Source: Candidatus Kuenenia stuttgartensis
Lineage (GTDB): Bacteria > Planctomycetota > Planctomycetia > Pirellulales > UBA1268
NCBI GenBank assembly: GCA_945870505.1
Contig: CAMBSN010000003.1
Span: 1 to 64,000 of the forward strand
Direction: 5' to 3'
DNA: 64,000 bases
How positions within the stretch are numbered: position 1 is the stretch's first letter; the number at the start of each line of letters is the position of its first letter. Below, in pieces: positions 50,323 to 61,753 of the stretch. A model generated the notes under the pieces. It had not been told where the DNA came from. It saw only the letters and a list, made by a program, of their open reading frames with translations, and ran no database searches. The position numbers and the translations under genes were made by a program.

Positions 50323-53300
50323 CTAGATCCGTCGCTTCTCCAACTGCATATTCAACGCCAAACCGCGAATCTCATTGGTCAGCACGTCGAAGCTGGCGGG
50401 CGTGCCGGCCTCGAGCGTGTTCTCACCCTTCACCATGCTCTCGTAGATCTTCGTGCGGCCCTCCACGTCGTCGCTCTTCACCGTGAGGAGCTCCTGGAGG
50501 ATGTAGGCCGCGCCGTAGGCCTCGAGCGCCCAGACTTCCATCTCGCCAAACCGCTGACCGCCAAACCGGGCCTTGCCCCCGAGCGGCTGCTGCGTGATGA
50601 GCGAGTAGGGCCCGGTCGACCGGGCGTGCACCTTGTCGTCGACGAGGTGGTGGAGCTTGAGCATGTAGATGTAGCCCACCGTCGTCTCCTGCTCGAGCGG
50701 TTCGCCAGTGCGTCCGTCGAATAGCTGCGCCTTGCCGTGCCGCGGCAGATTCGCGTCGTCGAGAACCTTGTTGATGTCCTCTTCGCTGGCTCCGTCGAAC
50801 ACCGGGGTGATCGCCTGGAAACCGAGAATCTTTCCGGCCCAGCCAAGGTGAGTCTCGAGGATCTGACCCACGTTCATGCGGCTCGGCACGCCCAGGGGAT
50901 TGAGCAGGATCTGCAGCGGCGTGCCATCGGCCAGGAAGGGCATCTCCTCCTTGGGGAGAATCTTCGCGATCACACCCTTGTTGCCGTGGCGGCCGGCCAT
51001 CTTGTCACCCACGGAAATGACCCGCTTGGCAGCCACATAGACCTTCACCATCTGGAGCACGCCCGGACGGAGTTCGTCGCCCCGCTTCATGCTGTTGAGG
51101 CGGCGCTCCTTGCCGTCGATCGCTTCCTCAACCGCTGGCCACATCGTCTTGATGATCTTGTCGACGTCGGCCTTGCGTTGAGGCGAGCGGACATCGAATT
51201 CGTCCGGCTTGAACGCTGCGGCCCGCTCCGCCACGACCTTGTGGTCCTGGTTCCGCACGAGCGGGCTGCCGTCGTCGGCAGTCAGGGGCTTCTGGAGCAC
51301 CTTTTCCATCTCGGCAACCATCGCCCCGAAGGTCTCGGCGATCCGCAGATTGCCCTCGCTCTCGGCCTCCTTGAGCTGCTTCTGAAACTCCCGCCGCTCG
51401 TCCTCGGAAAGGCTCATCTGTCGCGAGAACTTTTCCGTGGCGGTGACGATGCCCTCAACGCCCGACGGCACCTCCAGCGAGTCGTTCTTCACGTCCTCGC
51501 CGGCACGGCCGAAGATGGCATGGAGCAACTTCTCTTCCGGCGTGAGTTCTGTCTTGCTCTTGGGGGAGACCTTCCCGACGAGGATGTCGCCGGGGCGGAC
51601 GTAGGTGCCGATGCGGACGATCCCGGTCTCGTCGAGGTTGTGCAGGGCCCGCTCGCCGACATTGGGGATGTCTCGGGTGAACTCCTCGCGGCCCAACTTC
51701 GTGTCGCGGATCTCGATGTCGTATTCCTCGATGTGGATCGAGGTGTAGACGTCATCCTCCACCAACTCTTCGCTGATGATGATCGCGTCTTCGAAGTTGA
51801 AGCCGTCCCACGCGATGAAGCCCACGAGCACATTACGACCAAGGGCGAGCTCGCCCTTGTACGTTGCAGCGCCGTCGGCAAGCACCTCGCCCTTCTCGAC
51901 CTTCTGGCCAAGTTGCACGATCGGCTTTTGGTTCTGGCAGGTCCGCTCGTTGAGGCCAACGTACTTCCGCAAATGATAAACGTCCGGGGCAGCGCCACTC
52001 GGGGGCGAGACCTCGATCGTCTCGGCGTCGACGTAGGTGACGGTGCCCTTCTTCGCGGCCCGCACCAGCAGGCCGGAGTTGGTGGCCACATCGCGCTCCA
52101 TGCCCGTCGCCACCACCGGCGGCTCCGTGACGAGCAGCGGCACAGCCTGTCGCTGCATGTTGGAACCCATAAGGGCGCGGTTGGCGTCGTCGTGCTCGAG
52201 AAAGGGAATCAGACCGGCCGACACGCCAACCATCTGGCTCGGAGCGACGTCGATGTACTCAATGTCCTCAGCGGGCACGAGCACAAAGTCGCCCTTGTAA
52301 CGGGCGATGACCGTGTCGCCAACGATCTTGCCGTCGACCACGGTCGCATCGGCCGGAGCAAGATGGGCGTCGTGCTCCTCGTCGGCCCGCAACCAGACGA
52401 CGTCATCCGTCAGCTTCGACTTCGACACCTTCCGGTAGGGGGTAACAAGAAACCCGTAGGAGTCAACGCCGGAGTAAATCGCCAGGCTGGAAATGAGGCC
52501 GATATTCGTGCCTTCCGGCGTCTCGATCGGGCAGATCCGGCCATAGTGCGAGATGTGCACGTCGCGGACTTCGAACCCGGCCCGCTTGCGGTTGAGGCCG
52601 CCTGGTCCGAGCGCGGAGAGCCGCCGCTCGTGCGCGAGCATGGAGAGCGGGTTGGTTTGATCGACCACCTGCGAGAGCTCGCCGCGGCCGAAGAAATACT
52701 CGATCGCAGCCGAGATGCTCTTGGGATTAATGAGGGTTCGCGGCGACATCTCCGCGACGTCCTTGAGGCTCATCCGCTCCTGCACGGTGCGGCGGAGCTT
52801 GAGAAAGCCCTTGCGGAGTTCATCGCTGGCGAGTTCATCGATCGTCCGCAGCCGGCGGTTTCCGAGGTGGTCGATATCGTCGACCTCAACCTCACCCTCG
52901 CCCTCACTGAGCTGCAGCATGTAGCGGATCGCGGCGATCATGTCCTCCGCCCGCAGCGTCATCTCCGTCTCGGGCACGTCGAGCCCGAGCTTGCGGTTGA
53001 TGCGGAAGCGGCCGACACGGCCAAGGCGATAACGGTTGGTGTCCTTGAACTTCTCGTCGAACAGCGCCCTCGCCTTGTCGAACGCCGGCGGATTGCCCGG
53101 CCGCAGCCGCTGGTAGATGCGGATCAACGCATCTTCATGGCTCGGCGCGACCCCGGTCCGCCGCTTCGACTCGTCGGCATCCTCGCGGAGGCTGTTGACG
53201 ATCAGCGGGACCTTCTGCTCGAGCATCACCTCGACACCCTTCAGACCCGAGGTGCAGATCAACTCGGCCTGATCGTGAGTGACTTTGCAGCCGGCGTCGA

Positions 53301-54078
53301 CGATGATTTCACCGGCCCGCTCGCTCCCCTTCGGATAGACGATGTCATCGACGGCGATCTTGCCCTCGATCTTGGCGACGTATCGGCTACCCTCCGTCTT
53401 CACCTTTTCGGTCGTGTAGAAGAGCTTCAGAATCTCGGCGTCGGAGGTGTACTTGGGGTCCATCGCCCGCAGGAGCGTGAGCGCCGAGAACTTGCCACTC
53501 TGGTCGATCCGCACTTGAAGCGTGTCCTTCTTCGACACGTTCAGCTCGATCCAGCTACCCCGCTCAGGAATGATGCGGCAGTTATGGGTTTTGCGATCGC
53601 TCGATTCGGTGTCGGCGACAAAGTCAATGCCGGGTGAGCGGTGCAGCTGACTGACCACCACGCGCTCAGCACCATTGATGATGAACTCGCCGCCCCCGAG
53701 CATGATCGGGACGTCACCAAGATAGACCTCTTCCTCAATCGGCTGCTCGCGAGTGAGCCGCAGCCAGACGCGGAGCGGACGACCGTAGGTGAGCCGCAAC
53801 TGGCGGCATTCATCGGGGCTATACCGCGGCTTGCCGAGCTCGTATCGCAGGTACTCGAGTTTCACCGTGCGGTCATAACTCTCGATCGGGAAGATCTCCC
53901 GGAGCACGCCCTCGATGCCCTCGTCCTTGCGCTTGGAGGCAGGCACGCCATACTGCAGAAACTTGTCGTAGAAACGTGTCTGGATCTCGGTGAGGTCTGG
54001 AATGAGATGACTGACGCGACGGCTGCCGAAGTGGCGAACTTCACTGGGCTGGAGACGGCGGACGGCGCGGGTTGCCAT
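50323..54078 (-). CDS. rpoB: DNA-directed RNA polymerase subunit beta
   Basis: [38 protein letters not shown]; start ATG 54078 ([18 protein letters not shown]). Confidence 0.99.
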   Translation of the reverse strand: MATRAVRRLQPSEVRHFGSRRVSHLIPDLTEIQTRFYDKFLQYGVPASKRKDEGIEGVLREIFPIESYDRTVKLEYLRYELGKPRYSPDECRQLRLTYGRPLRVWLRLTREQPIEEEVYLGDVPIMLGGGEFIINGAERVVVSQLHRSPGIDFVADTESSDRKTHNCRIIPERGSWIELNVSKKDTLQVRIDQSGKFSALTLLRAMDPKYTSDAEILKLFYTTEKVKTEGSRYVAKIEGKIAVDDIVYPKGSERAGEIIVDAGCKVTHDQAELICTSGLKGVEVMLEQKVPLIVNSLREDADESKRRTGVAPSHEDALIRIYQRLRPGNPPAFDKARALFDEKFKDTNRYRLGRVGRFRINRKLGLDVPETEMTLRAEDMIAAIRYMLQLSEGEGEVEVDDIDHLGNRRLRTIDELASDELRKGFLKLRRTVQERMSLKDVAEMSPRTLINPKSISAAIEYFFGRGELSQVVDQTNPLSMLAHERRLSALGPGGLNRKRAGFEVRDVHISHYGRICPIETPEGTNIGLISSLAIYSGVDSYGFLVTPYRKVSKSKLTDDVVWLRADEEHDAHLAPADATVVDGKIVGDTVIARYKGDFVLVPAEDIEYIDVAPSQMVGVSAGLIPFLEHDDANRALMGSNMQRQAVPLLVTEPPVVATGMERDVATNSGLLVRAAKKGTVTYVDAETIEVSPPSGAAPDVYHLRKYVGLNERTCQNQKPIVQLGQKVEKGEVLADGAATYKGELALGRNVLVGFIAWDGFNFEDAIIISEELVEDDVYTSIHIEEYDIEIRDTKLGREEFTRDIPNVGERALHNLDETGIVRIGTYVRPGDILVGKVSPKSKTELTPEEKLLHAIFGRAGEDVKNDSLEVPSGVEGIVTATEKFSRQMSLSEDERREFQKQLKEAESEGNLRIAETFGAMVAEMEKVLQKPLTADDGSPLVRNQDHKVVAERAAAFKPDEFDVRSPQRKADVDKIIKTMWPAVEEAIDGKERRLNSMKRGDELRPGVLQMVKVYVAAKRVISVGDKMAGRHGNKGVIAKILPKEEMPFLADGTPLQILLNPLGVPSRMNVGQILETHLGWAGKILGFQAITPVFDGASEEDINKVLDDANLPRHGKAQLFDGRTGEPLEQETTVGYIYMLKLHHLVDDKVHARSTGPYSLITQQPLGGKARFGGQRFGEMEVWALEAYGAAYILQELLTVKSDDVEGRTKIYESMVKGENTLEAGTPASFDVLTNEIRGLALNMQLEKRRI

Positions 54079-54393
54079 TGACAGAAAACTCCTCGGGATG
54101 GTCTCGTGCGGCCGCGAACGGGTCGCGTTCCGTTCAGGGCACTGTCGAGTCAGGGCACTGTCGTGAATCGAAGCCGCCGCACTGCGACGGACCATCGACT
54201 CACCGTCGAGTCGACGAATCCTCCGATGGCGCGCAGGCCTCGGCGGACACAGCGACCTTCAGAGCCGGCTAAATACTCAGGAACAAATGGGGAGCTAGGC
54301 AGGATCGGCAGGGACGGGCAAGCAAACGCAAATACTATACCATTTGGCGATAAGGAGCAAACCTCCCAACACCAAACGGGGTTTTTCACGCGT

Positions 54394-54819
54394 TTACTTG
54401 ATCGCGACCTTGGCGCCGGCCTCTTCCAGTTCCTTCTTCAGCTTCTCGGCGTCGGCCTTCGAGATGCCTTCCTTCACCTTGGAAGGGGCGCCTTCGACCG
54501 TGTCTTTGGCCTCCTTGAGACCTAGGCCAGTCGCAGCACGCACCACCTTGATGACGCCGATCTTGTTGTCGCCGAACGCCTCGAGAATGACGTCGAACTC
54601 GGTCTTCTCGACGGCAGCTTCAGCCCCGGCACCGCCGGCAGCGCCACCGGCACCAGGAGCAGCCATCATGACCGCGCCGCCAGCCGCCGGCTTGATGCCG
54701 TGAACTTCGTCGAGGTAATCGGACAACTCCTTCGCTGCCTTCAGGGTGAGGCCGACGATCTTGTCGCCGAGGTCCTTCGTGTCCTTCGAGAATTCACGCG
54801 TCGCTTCAGCCGTTGCCAT
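54394..54819 (-). CDS. rplL: 50S ribosomal protein L7/L12
   Basis: [71 protein letters not shown]; start ATG 54819. Confidence 0.98.
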   Translation of the reverse strand: MATAEATREFSKDTKDLGDKIVGLTLKAAKELSDYLDEVHGIKPAAGGAVMMAAPGAGGAAGGAGAEAAVEKTEFDVILEAFGDNKIGVIKVVRAATGLGLKEAKDTVEGAPSKVKEGISKADAEKLKKELEEAGAKVAIK

Positions 54820-55014
54820 CGCTCGAGGTCCTTTCAGTTCAAAAATCGCGGTATCGCCGGACGATCCGGTGACCGCTGGATGTGGTGAAAAATGCCGAAT
54901 GTGGGGTGTCGTACCGTCGGTCCAAACTACCGTGGGCCCGGCAGCCGAGCCCTTTGTCATACCATGGGAAATCGTGGAGTGAAGCCCGTCCCAAAAATCT
55001 CGGGGCGAACCGGG

Positions 55015-55566
55015 TCAGGAAGCAGCCGCCTCCCCGCCACTAGCCTTTTCCAGGTCTTCGACCCGTGACTTGAGCTGGCCCGCCAGAGTGCCGCCAGCCG
55101 ACAGAATCTGTCCGGAAAGCGTGCCGCCGAGCGAGCTAATCTGCCCAGAGAGGATCGAGAGCTGCTCCGACCGCGTGGGCCACTTGGCAACTCGCTTGAC
55201 GTCTCCGGCATCGAGCTTTGCCCCATCGAGGGCTCCGCCACGGCACTCGAAGCCTTCGAAATCCTTCACTCCCTGGAGGCGGTCGAGTTCCTTCGCCAGA
55301 TCGACGACATCCTCGCCACCCCAGGCGATCGCCAGCATTCCCTCAGCCCGGTCAAAGGCCGGCGCGAGCGGCGTCCCCTCCATCGCTCGACGGGCGAGGC
55401 TGTTCTTCACGAGTTGCAGGCTGATTCGCTTCTTGCGAAGCGATTGCCGCAGTTGCGTGGTCTTTTGGGCATCGAGCTTCCCGAGGCTGACAACGATGAC
55501 GTCGCCAACTCCCGTGAGGCGGCCCTTGAGATCGTCGACCAGCATGTCCTTGATGGCTTTGCTCAT
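55015..55566 (-). CDS. rplJ: 50S ribosomal protein L10
   Basis: Position between rplA and rplL; LRQSLRKKRISLQLVKNSLARRAMEGTPLAP. Confidence 0.95.
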   Translation of the reverse strand: MSKAIKDMLVDDLKGRLTGVGDVIVVSLGKLDAQKTTQLRQSLRKKRISLQLVKNSLARRAMEGTPLAPAFDRAEGMLAIAWGGEDVVDLAKELDRLQGVKDFEGFECRGGALDGAKLDAGDVKRVAKWPTRSEQLSILSGQISSLGGTLSGQILSAGGTLAGQLKSRVEDLEKASGGEAAAS

Positions 55567-55613
55567 GGCAAACGGAATCCGGTGAAACGTGGAAGTGAAA
55601 GGTGAGGAGACTG

Positions 55614-56294
55614 TCAGACGGCGACCATCACGCCGGGCGTCATCGTGCCCGAAATCGAGATGCTCTTGAGGTACTGGCCGCGAACGCTCGACGGCTGCAT
55701 GCCGACGATGTGGTCGACGAAAGCACGAATGTTGTCGACGAGTTTGGTGGCGTCGAAGCTCGCCTTGCCGACGACGGCATGCACGATGCCCGTGGGATCG
55801 TTGCGGAACTCGACCTTACCAGCCTTGTACTCGCTCACCGTCTTCTTGATATCGGCGGTCACGGTCCCGGCGCGGGGGCTCGGCATCAGTCCTCGGGGGC
55901 CGAGCACCTTTCCGAGCGGGCCCACCAGGCCCATCATGTCGGGGGCGGCGATGCAGACGTCGAAGTCCGTCCAGCCTTCCTTGATCTTCTTGGCGAGGTC
56001 GTCGGCGCCAACTTCCTCGGCACCGGCGGCTTTCGCGTCATCGGCAAGGTTGCCCTTGGCGAAGACCACGACCCGCTTTGACTTCCCGATACCGTGGGGA
56101 AGCACGATCGAACCGCGGATGATCTGGTCAGCCTGCTTCGGATCAATGCCGAGCCGCAGATGGATTTCAACGGTCTGGTCGAACTTGGTCGGAGGAAACT
56201 TCTTGAGCACGGCGACTGCCTCCGCCACCGGGATGGCGTCGTCGGTCTTCGGCTTCACGGCGAGCATTGCCCGCATGCGCTTGTTCGTGGCCAC
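55614..56294 (-). CDS. rplA: 50S ribosomal protein L1
   Basis: [56 protein letters not shown] start 56294. Confidence 0.97.
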   Translation of the reverse strand: MATNKRMRAMLAVKPKTDDAIPVAEAVAVLKKFPPTKFDQTVEIHLRLGIDPKQADQIIRGSIVLPHGIGKSKRVVVFAKGNLADDAKAAGAEEVGADDLAKKIKEGWTDFDVCIAAPDMMGLVGPLGKVLGPRGLMPSPRAGTVTADIKKTVSEYKAGKVEFRNDPTGIVHAVVGKASFDATKLVDNIRAFVDHIVGMQPSSVRGQYLKSISISGTMTPGVMVAV

Positions 56295-56355
56295 TATGAT
56301 CCTCGAATCTCGATTGGGGTGAACTGGTGTGAGTACGTGGATGGAAGCGAAGGCG

Positions 56356-56781
56356 TCAGCCCTCGACGACGATGCCCATGCTGCGGGCCGTGCCCTCGAC
56401 CATGCGGCGGGCATGCTCGCCATCGCGGGCGTTGAGGTCTGCCCCCTTTAGCCGGACGATATCATCGAGTTGGGCCTTCGTCACCTTGCCGACCTTGTCT
56501 TTGTTGGGCACGCCCGAACCCTTCGCCAGGCCAGCGGCCTTCTTGAGGAGCGCGGCGGCAGGAGGGCTCTTGGTGATGAACTCGAATGAGCGGTCGTTGT
56601 AGACCGTCACCACCACCGGGATCGGCATGCCGGCCGCCTCTCGGGTGCGGTCGTTGAACTGCTGCACGAACTGGCCGAGGTTAATTCCAAACCGACCGAG
56701 CGAGGTGCCCACTGGGGGCGCCGGGGTCGCCTGGCCACCAGGAACCTGAAACTTTGCCTGACCAACAACCTGCTTCGCCAT
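56356..56781 (-). CDS. rplK: 50S ribosomal protein L11
   Basis: [50 protein letters not shown]. Confidence 0.97.
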   Translation of the reverse strand: MAKQVVGQAKFQVPGGQATPAPPVGTSLGRFGINLGQFVQQFNDRTREAAGMPIPVVVTVYNDRSFEFITKSPPAAALLKKAAGLAKGSGVPNKDKVGKVTKAQLDDIVRLKGADLNARDGEHARRMVEGTARSMGIVVEG

Positions 56782-56887
56782 CTCGTCGACCTTTCTTCGT
56801 CAGCCGTCCGTTGATTCCGATCACCCAGTTCCGATTCACTGGCCCGTCGCGGGCCCGACTCTACTCTCGAACCGCACCGCGTGCCGC

Positions 56888-57613
56888 TCACACCGACTCG
56901 ATTTGCCAGTATTCAATATCGACCGGCGTTGATCGGCCGAAGATGCTGAGCATCACCGTCACGCGGCCGTTCGCCTCGTCGATCTGCTCGACCTCGCCTT
57001 CGAAGTTCTCGAAGGTGCCCTCGTTGATCTTCACGCGGTCGCCCTTCTTGAAGGTGATCTTCAGGCGAGGCTGGTCGTCGGTCTTCTCCTCGCTCTTGTT
57101 GAGGAGTTTGGCGACATCCTGGGGAAGCATGGGGCTGGGACGACCGGCCGATCCGGTGAAGTCTCCGATGCCCCCGGTCTCCCGGACCAGGTACCACGTC
57201 TCGTCGTTCAAGATCATGTTCACCAGGATGTATCCCGGATAGAGCTTGCGAGAAACGACGCGTTTTTTGCCCCCTTTGAACTCGGTGACCTGCTCCTTCG
57301 GCACGATCACTTCGCCGAACCACTTGTCCATGCCTTGCATGGAGATGCGGCGGAGGAGGGTTTCGCGGATCGAGTCTTCCCGGTTGCTCTGCACCTTGAG
57401 GATGTACCAGTGTCGTTCGCCCACCACGGGCGAGTCGTCGTCGGCCGCGAGCTCGATCGGCTTGGCGTTTTCGTCGCCGGCAAACGGGTCTGCGACCTCA
57501 GCGGGAGTGCCGTCATCCTCGACGTCGTCAACGGCGGGCGCGTCAACCGACGCAACCACCTCGTCGGCGGGCAGCTTCTCGTGCTCGTTCGTCGCGTCGT
57601 CGGTCATGGCCAT
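56888..57613 (-). CDS. nusG: Transcription termination/antitermination protein NusG
   Basis: HWYILKVQSNREDSIRETLLRRI; LYPGYILVNMILNDETWYLVRETGGIGDFTG; FKKGDRVKINEGTFENFEGEV. Confidence 0.96.
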   Translation of the reverse strand: MAMTDDATNEHEKLPADEVVASVDAPAVDDVEDDGTPAEVADPFAGDENAKPIELAADDDSPVVGERHWYILKVQSNREDSIRETLLRRISMQGMDKWFGEVIVPKEQVTEFKGGKKRVVSRKLYPGYILVNMILNDETWYLVRETGGIGDFTGSAGRPSPMLPQDVAKLLNKSEEKTDDQPRLKITFKKGDRVKINEGTFENFEGEVEQIDEANGRVTVMLSIFGRSTPVDIEYWQIESV

Positions 57614-57655
57614 CGGTCCGGCGTGTGGTGAAAAGATGAAGGAGTGGGGGAACGA

Positions 57656-58129
57656 TCAGCTCGTACGAAGCACAAGCCGGAGCACGAACCACCAAAACAG
57701 ATCGTAACCAGCAAGAATCGCGGCGAGCGCGAAGATCAGGAAGATGATGACGGCCGAACTCCGAATAACCTCTTCGGCGGTGGGCCACGACACCTTCGCC
57801 ACTTCCGACTCGACCGCAATCAGAAAGTCGGCAAACATCGGGATATTGACCAACCGGTAGCAGAGCCAGAGACCGAGCGCCGCCAGGCCGCCCGGCACCA
57901 GGAACCGCACCACGCCCAGATCGGCACCTCCAGCGAAACCCGCGAGCGAGTTGTCGCCACCGCCGTACTGGATCGCCAACAACTGCGAAAGCCGCCACAC
58001 GCCAAGCGCGACGATCGTCGCGAGCGCTGCAAACGTGACCTGACGGGTGACCCGCCCCTGATTCCGTTTGTAGACGGAAAAACTGAGGATGTCCCCCCAG
58101 ATACCTGCGGATTTGACGTTTTCCTGCAT
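57656..58129 (-). CDS. secE: Preprotein translocase subunit SecE
   Basis: FLIAVESEVAKVSWPTAEEVIRSSAVIIFLIFALAAILAGYDLFWWFVL; directly upstream of nusG; probable start ATG 58129. Confidence 0.9.
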   Translation of the reverse strand: MQENVKSAGIWGDILSFSVYKRNQGRVTRQVTFAALATIVALGVWRLSQLLAIQYGGGDNSLAGFAGGADLGVVRFLVPGGLAALGLWLCYRLVNIPMFADFLIAVESEVAKVSWPTAEEVIRSSAVIIFLIFALAAILAGYDLFWWFVLRLVLRTS

Positions 58130-58242
58130 GGCGGACCTCACGCGTTCCGTCGCCCGAATCCCATCCTGTGAAACCAGAACCAACAAACCCGGACCAATCG
58201 ACCTCTTCCCCATCCCACCGCGTGCCGCCGAGCGGCCGCGTG

Positions 58243-58315
58243 CAGGGGCGGCGGGGATCGAACTCGCAACCTCTGGTTTTGGAGACCAGCGCTCTGCCAG
58301 TTGAGCTACGCCCCT
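58243..58315 (-). tRNA. tRNA-Trp(CCA)
   Basis: AGGGGCGTAGCTCAACTGGCAGAGCGCTGGTCTCCAAAACCAGAGGTTGCGAGTTCGATCCCCGCCGCCCCTG. Confidence 0.97.
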
Positions 58316-58322
58316 GTGGAGT

Positions 58323-58353
58323 AGGAGGGGGCCCGATTGCCGGGCCCCCTCCT
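58323..58353 (-). terminator. Strong hairpin between tuf and tRNA-Trp, without U-tract (partial terminator/processing site)
   Basis: Perfect 13-bp stem AGGAGGGGGCCCG / CGGGCCCCCTCCT, 5-nt loop. Confidence 0.6.
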
Positions 58354-58360
58354 CTCGAAA

Positions 58361-59560
58361 TCAATCAAGGATCTTTGTGACCACGCCTGAGCCGACCGTC
58401 TTTCCACCCTCGCGGATGGCAAAGCGGACGCCGTCGTCCATGGCGATCGGCACCATCAGCTCGACCTCCATCTTGACGTTGTCGCCCGGCGAGCACATCT
58501 CGACGCCGCCGAGCAGCTTGGTCGAGCCGGTCACGTCGGTCGTGCGGAAGTAGAACTGCGGGCGGTAGCCGGCGAAGAACGGCGTGTGACGGCCACCCTC
58601 CTCCTTCGACAGCACGTAGACCTCGCACTCAAACTTCTTGTGGGGCTTGATCGAGCCCGGCTTGGCAAGTACCTGGCCGCGCTCAATGCCCTCGCGAGCG
58701 ATGCCGCGGAGGAGGCAGCCGACGTTATCGCCAGCCTGACCACGATCCAGCAGCTTCTTGAACATTTCGACGCCGGTCACGGTCGTCTTCTCGGCCTTGT
58801 CCTTGAGGCCGATGATTTCGACTTCATCACCGACCTTCACCTCACCGCGCTCGATACGGCCCGTCGCCACCGTGCCACGGCCTTCGATCGAGAACACGTC
58901 CTCGATGGCCATGAGGAACGGCTTGTCGAGCTCACGAATCGGCTCGGGGATATAGCTGTCGACCGCGTCGAGCAGGTCGGCGATGCACTTGTTCTTCGCC
59001 GGGTCGGCGGGGCTGTCGTAGGCCGGCTTGCCGGCACCACGAACGATCGGCACGTCGTCGCCCGGGAAGCCGTACTTCGTCAGCAGTTCGCGGATCTCCA
59101 TCTCGACGAGGTCGAGGAGTTCCGGATCGTCGACGAGGTCCACCTTGTTGAGGAACACGACCAGGGCAGGCACACCGACCTGCTTGGCCAGCAGGATGTG
59201 CTCCCGGGTCTGGGGCATGGGGCCGTCGGCCGCACTCACCACCAGGATCGCGCCGTCCATCTGGGCGGCACCAGTGATCATGTTCTTGATGAAGTCGGCG
59301 TGACCCGGGCAGTCGATGTGGGCGTAGTGACGCTTCTCGGTCTCATACTCCACGTGACTGACCGCGATTGTCACCGTCTTCGTATCGTCGCGGACGGTGC
59401 CGCCCTTGGCGATGTCGGCGTAGCTCTTGGCGACGGCCAGATTCTTGGCCGCCTGCACCGCAACCAGAGCGCCCGTGAGGGTCGTCTTGCCGTGGTCAAT
59501 ATGCCCGATCGTGCCGACGTTGACGTGCGGCTTGCTCCGCGTGAACGTGTCCTTTGCCAT
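58361..59560 (-). CDS. tuf: Elongation factor Tu
   Basis: [69 protein letters not shown]. Confidence 0.99.
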   Translation of the reverse strand: MAKDTFTRSKPHVNVGTIGHIDHGKTTLTGALVAVQAAKNLAVAKSYADIAKGGTVRDDTKTVTIAVSHVEYETEKRHYAHIDCPGHADFIKNMITGAAQMDGAILVVSAADGPMPQTREHILLAKQVGVPALVVFLNKVDLVDDPELLDLVEMEIRELLTKYGFPGDDVPIVRGAGKPAYDSPADPAKNKCIADLLDAVDSYIPEPIRELDKPFLMAIEDVFSIEGRGTVATGRIERGEVKVGDEVEIIGLKDKAEKTTVTGVEMFKKLLDRGQAGDNVGCLLRGIAREGIERGQVLAKPGSIKPHKKFECEVYVLSKEEGGRHTPFFAGYRPQFYFRTTDVTGSTKLLGGVEMCSPGDNVKMEVELMVPIAMDDGVRFAIREGGKTVGSGVVTKILD

Positions 59561-59622
59561 CGTTTCTCCCTGAGGGGTCCTCTTCTGGTGGTTATTGGGT
59601 TAGGGGGTACGAACGAACGAAA

Positions 59623-59695
59623 AGCTGCTGAAGGGACTTGAACCCTTGACCTCGTCCTTACCAAGGACGTGCTCTACCAACTGAGCTACAGCAGC
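59623..59695 (-). tRNA. tRNA-Thr(GGT)
   Basis: GCTGCTGTAGCTCAGTTGGTAGAGCACGTCCTTGGTAAGGACGAGGTCAAGGGTTCAAGTCCCTTCAGCAGCT. Confidence 0.97.
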
Positions 59696-59853
59696 GTGGT
59701 GCATCGAAGCGCCGCGGCCGCCGCGGCCCTGGATCCTGGGGTTGTATTTGGTGGTTGTTGTGGGGTGTGGGTGATGCTGATTCGGTTCGGGGTGTATCGG
59801 TGAGGAACGTGCGGGCGGTTGAGGAAGGGCCGTTTACTCCGGGAAACCGCCAA

Positions 59854-59924
59854 AGCGGGTAGAGGGAATCGAACCCTCGTCTTTAGCTTGGAAGGCTATT
59901 GCTCTACCATTGAGCTACACCCGC
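59854..59924 (-). tRNA. tRNA-Gly(TCC)
   Basis: GCGGGTGTAGCTCAATGGTAGAGCAATAGCCTTCCAAGCTAAAGACGAGGGTTCGATTCCCTCTACCCGCT. Confidence 0.97.
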
Positions 59925-59937
59925 GCGGGGATGAGAC

Positions 59938-60019
59938 TGGGGAGTGCAGGATTCGAACCTGCGAAGGCAATGCCATCAGATTTACAGTCTGACCCCTTTG
60001 ACCGCTCGGGAAACTCCCC
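59938..60019 (-). tRNA. tRNA-Tyr(GTA)
   Basis: GGGGAGTTTCCCGAGCGGTCAAAGGGGTCAGACTGTAAATCTGATGGC...GCAGGTTCGAATCCTGCACTCCCCA. Confidence 0.97.
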
Positions 60020-60230
60020 TCTCTGGTGAACTCTGAACTCCTCCGGATCTTTCCGGTGCGTGTGCTGGTGGTGACGGTCGTGTCTTCCGTATCGGGTGGA
60101 CGCTCGTGCTTCGCTCGCTGATCGATCAAGTAACGGGCCGCGAGGCCCCACCGCGGCTTGCGCACCGGCTGAGGCGAGTCGCCCGCACGATGCCCTCGAC
60201 CGGCTGTGCCGCGCGACGGCCGTCATGGTG

Positions 60231-60303
60231 AGCTAGCGGCGGGAGTTGAACCCGCAACCTGCTGATTACAAATCAGCTGCTCTGCCAATTGAGCTACGCT
60301 AGC
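60231..60303 (-). tRNA. tRNA-Thr(TGT)
   Basis: GCTAGCGTAGCTCAATTGGCAGAGCAGCTGATTTGTAATCAGCAGGTTGCGGGTTCAACTCCCGCCGCTAGCT. Confidence 0.97.
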
Positions 60304-60438
60304 GGCCGGTCGGAACCGCGAAACATTGAAGTGTACGGATTCGATCTTCGCCTGCAAGATGGGCGTTTTCACCGGCCAAGACCTGCATTTCGGCCCCGGC
60401 AATCCTCCCGCAAGCCCCGGCCGCCATGGGAATGCTGT

Positions 60439-61630
60439 TCAGGGGAAAACCAGCTCCAGCATCGAGAAATCATCGTGAAAATCGTCCTGCTGGGCCACGG
60501 ATCGCACCTTGGTGACCAGGGTGTCGATCGGGCTTTCTGACCCCATCGCTGGGGCAGTCAGCGTGGCCACAAACTCCTCAAACGGCCACATTGAGCCGTC
60601 GGGCCGGCTGATCTCGAAGGCCCCGTCGCTGTAGACAAAAACCCTTCCACCAGGGGGAACTTCGGCTTCGCTCGACTCAAACTCGAGTCCGTCCACCGCT
60701 CCGATCAACGGGCCGTCGGAATCGAGTCGCTGCGGGGCCGACGCCCCCGCGGCGATCAGGAGAGCAGGCGGGTGCCCGCCGCCTGCCCAGCGGAGCATCC
60801 GCGTACCGCGGTGAAACACTCCATACCAGATCGTGAAGAACATGTCGTTCTGCCGTTCCATTGGAAAGGCCTTGTTGAGGGCCGCGAGCACCGCCCCGGG
60901 ATCATGGAAGTCGGTGTGCGGGAGGGCCTCGCTGCGGATCGCATTGAGAGCCGATACCGATAGCAGCGCCGCACCCACCCCGTGGCCACAGACGTCGAGG
61001 AGGTAGACGGCAAAGTGGTCGGCATCGAGGTCGTGGTAGCCGAAGGCGTCGCCCCCGAGGGCGGCCGATGGGATGAACCGCCAATCGGCCCGCACGCCGC
61101 CACGCTCCTGTGGCGGGGGCAGCAGTGATCGTACGTAGTCAGCGGCGGTCGCCAGGTCGTTTGCCAGCACCTGCCGGCTGGCCTCGAGCGCCGTAAAGGC
61201 CTCATTCCGCTCGACCAGCGCCACATAGCCCCGTGAGTGGTAGCGGACGCGGGCAAGCAGTTCGAGCCGGTCGGGCAGTTTCACGACGTAGTCGTTGGCC
61301 CCGACCGCAAAGGCTTCGGCCTTCACTGCCGGCTCTTCCTTCGTCGAGAGCACGATGATTGGCACGTCGCGAAACCGCTCGTCAGCCCGGAACTGCCGCA
61401 CGAGCGTGAGGCCGTCGATCTCGGGCATCACGAGATCCTGCAGGATGACGGTCGGATGGACCTCGGCCGCCTTGGTTAGAGCAGCGGGCGCATCCTTGCA
61501 GTAGTGGAACGAGATGCCCTCCTCGCCAGAGAGCATTCGCCTGACAGCCTCGCCGATGATCGGCTGGTCATCAACAAGAAGCACGGTGACGCCCCTTTGG
61601 GGCGGGGCTTTCGAGGGGGCCACGGCGACG
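60439..61630 (-). CDS. Response regulator receiver fused to PP2C/RsbU-type serine phosphatase
   Basis: TVLLVDDQPIIGEAVRRML...ILQDLVMPEIDGLTLVRQF...IIVLSTKEEP; ALGGDAFGYHDLDADHFAVYLLDVCGHGVGAALLSV; start uncertain (near 61630). Confidence 0.9.
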
Positions 61631-61753
61631 GTTTCCTCGCGTATTTCAGATCTGTGGAGAATGCTATCACAGCCGGCAGGTTGCAGGATTCTGTGGGCCG
61701 ACGTTGAATCGTGGCATTCAGTCCCGGGCCCAAAGGACGTGGAGAACGAGCCA

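Noticed and set aside
50737-53637. 966-aa plus-strand ORF
   Set aside because: Antisense shadow of rpoB.
58586-59641. 351-aa plus-strand ORF
   Set aside because: Antisense shadow of tuf.
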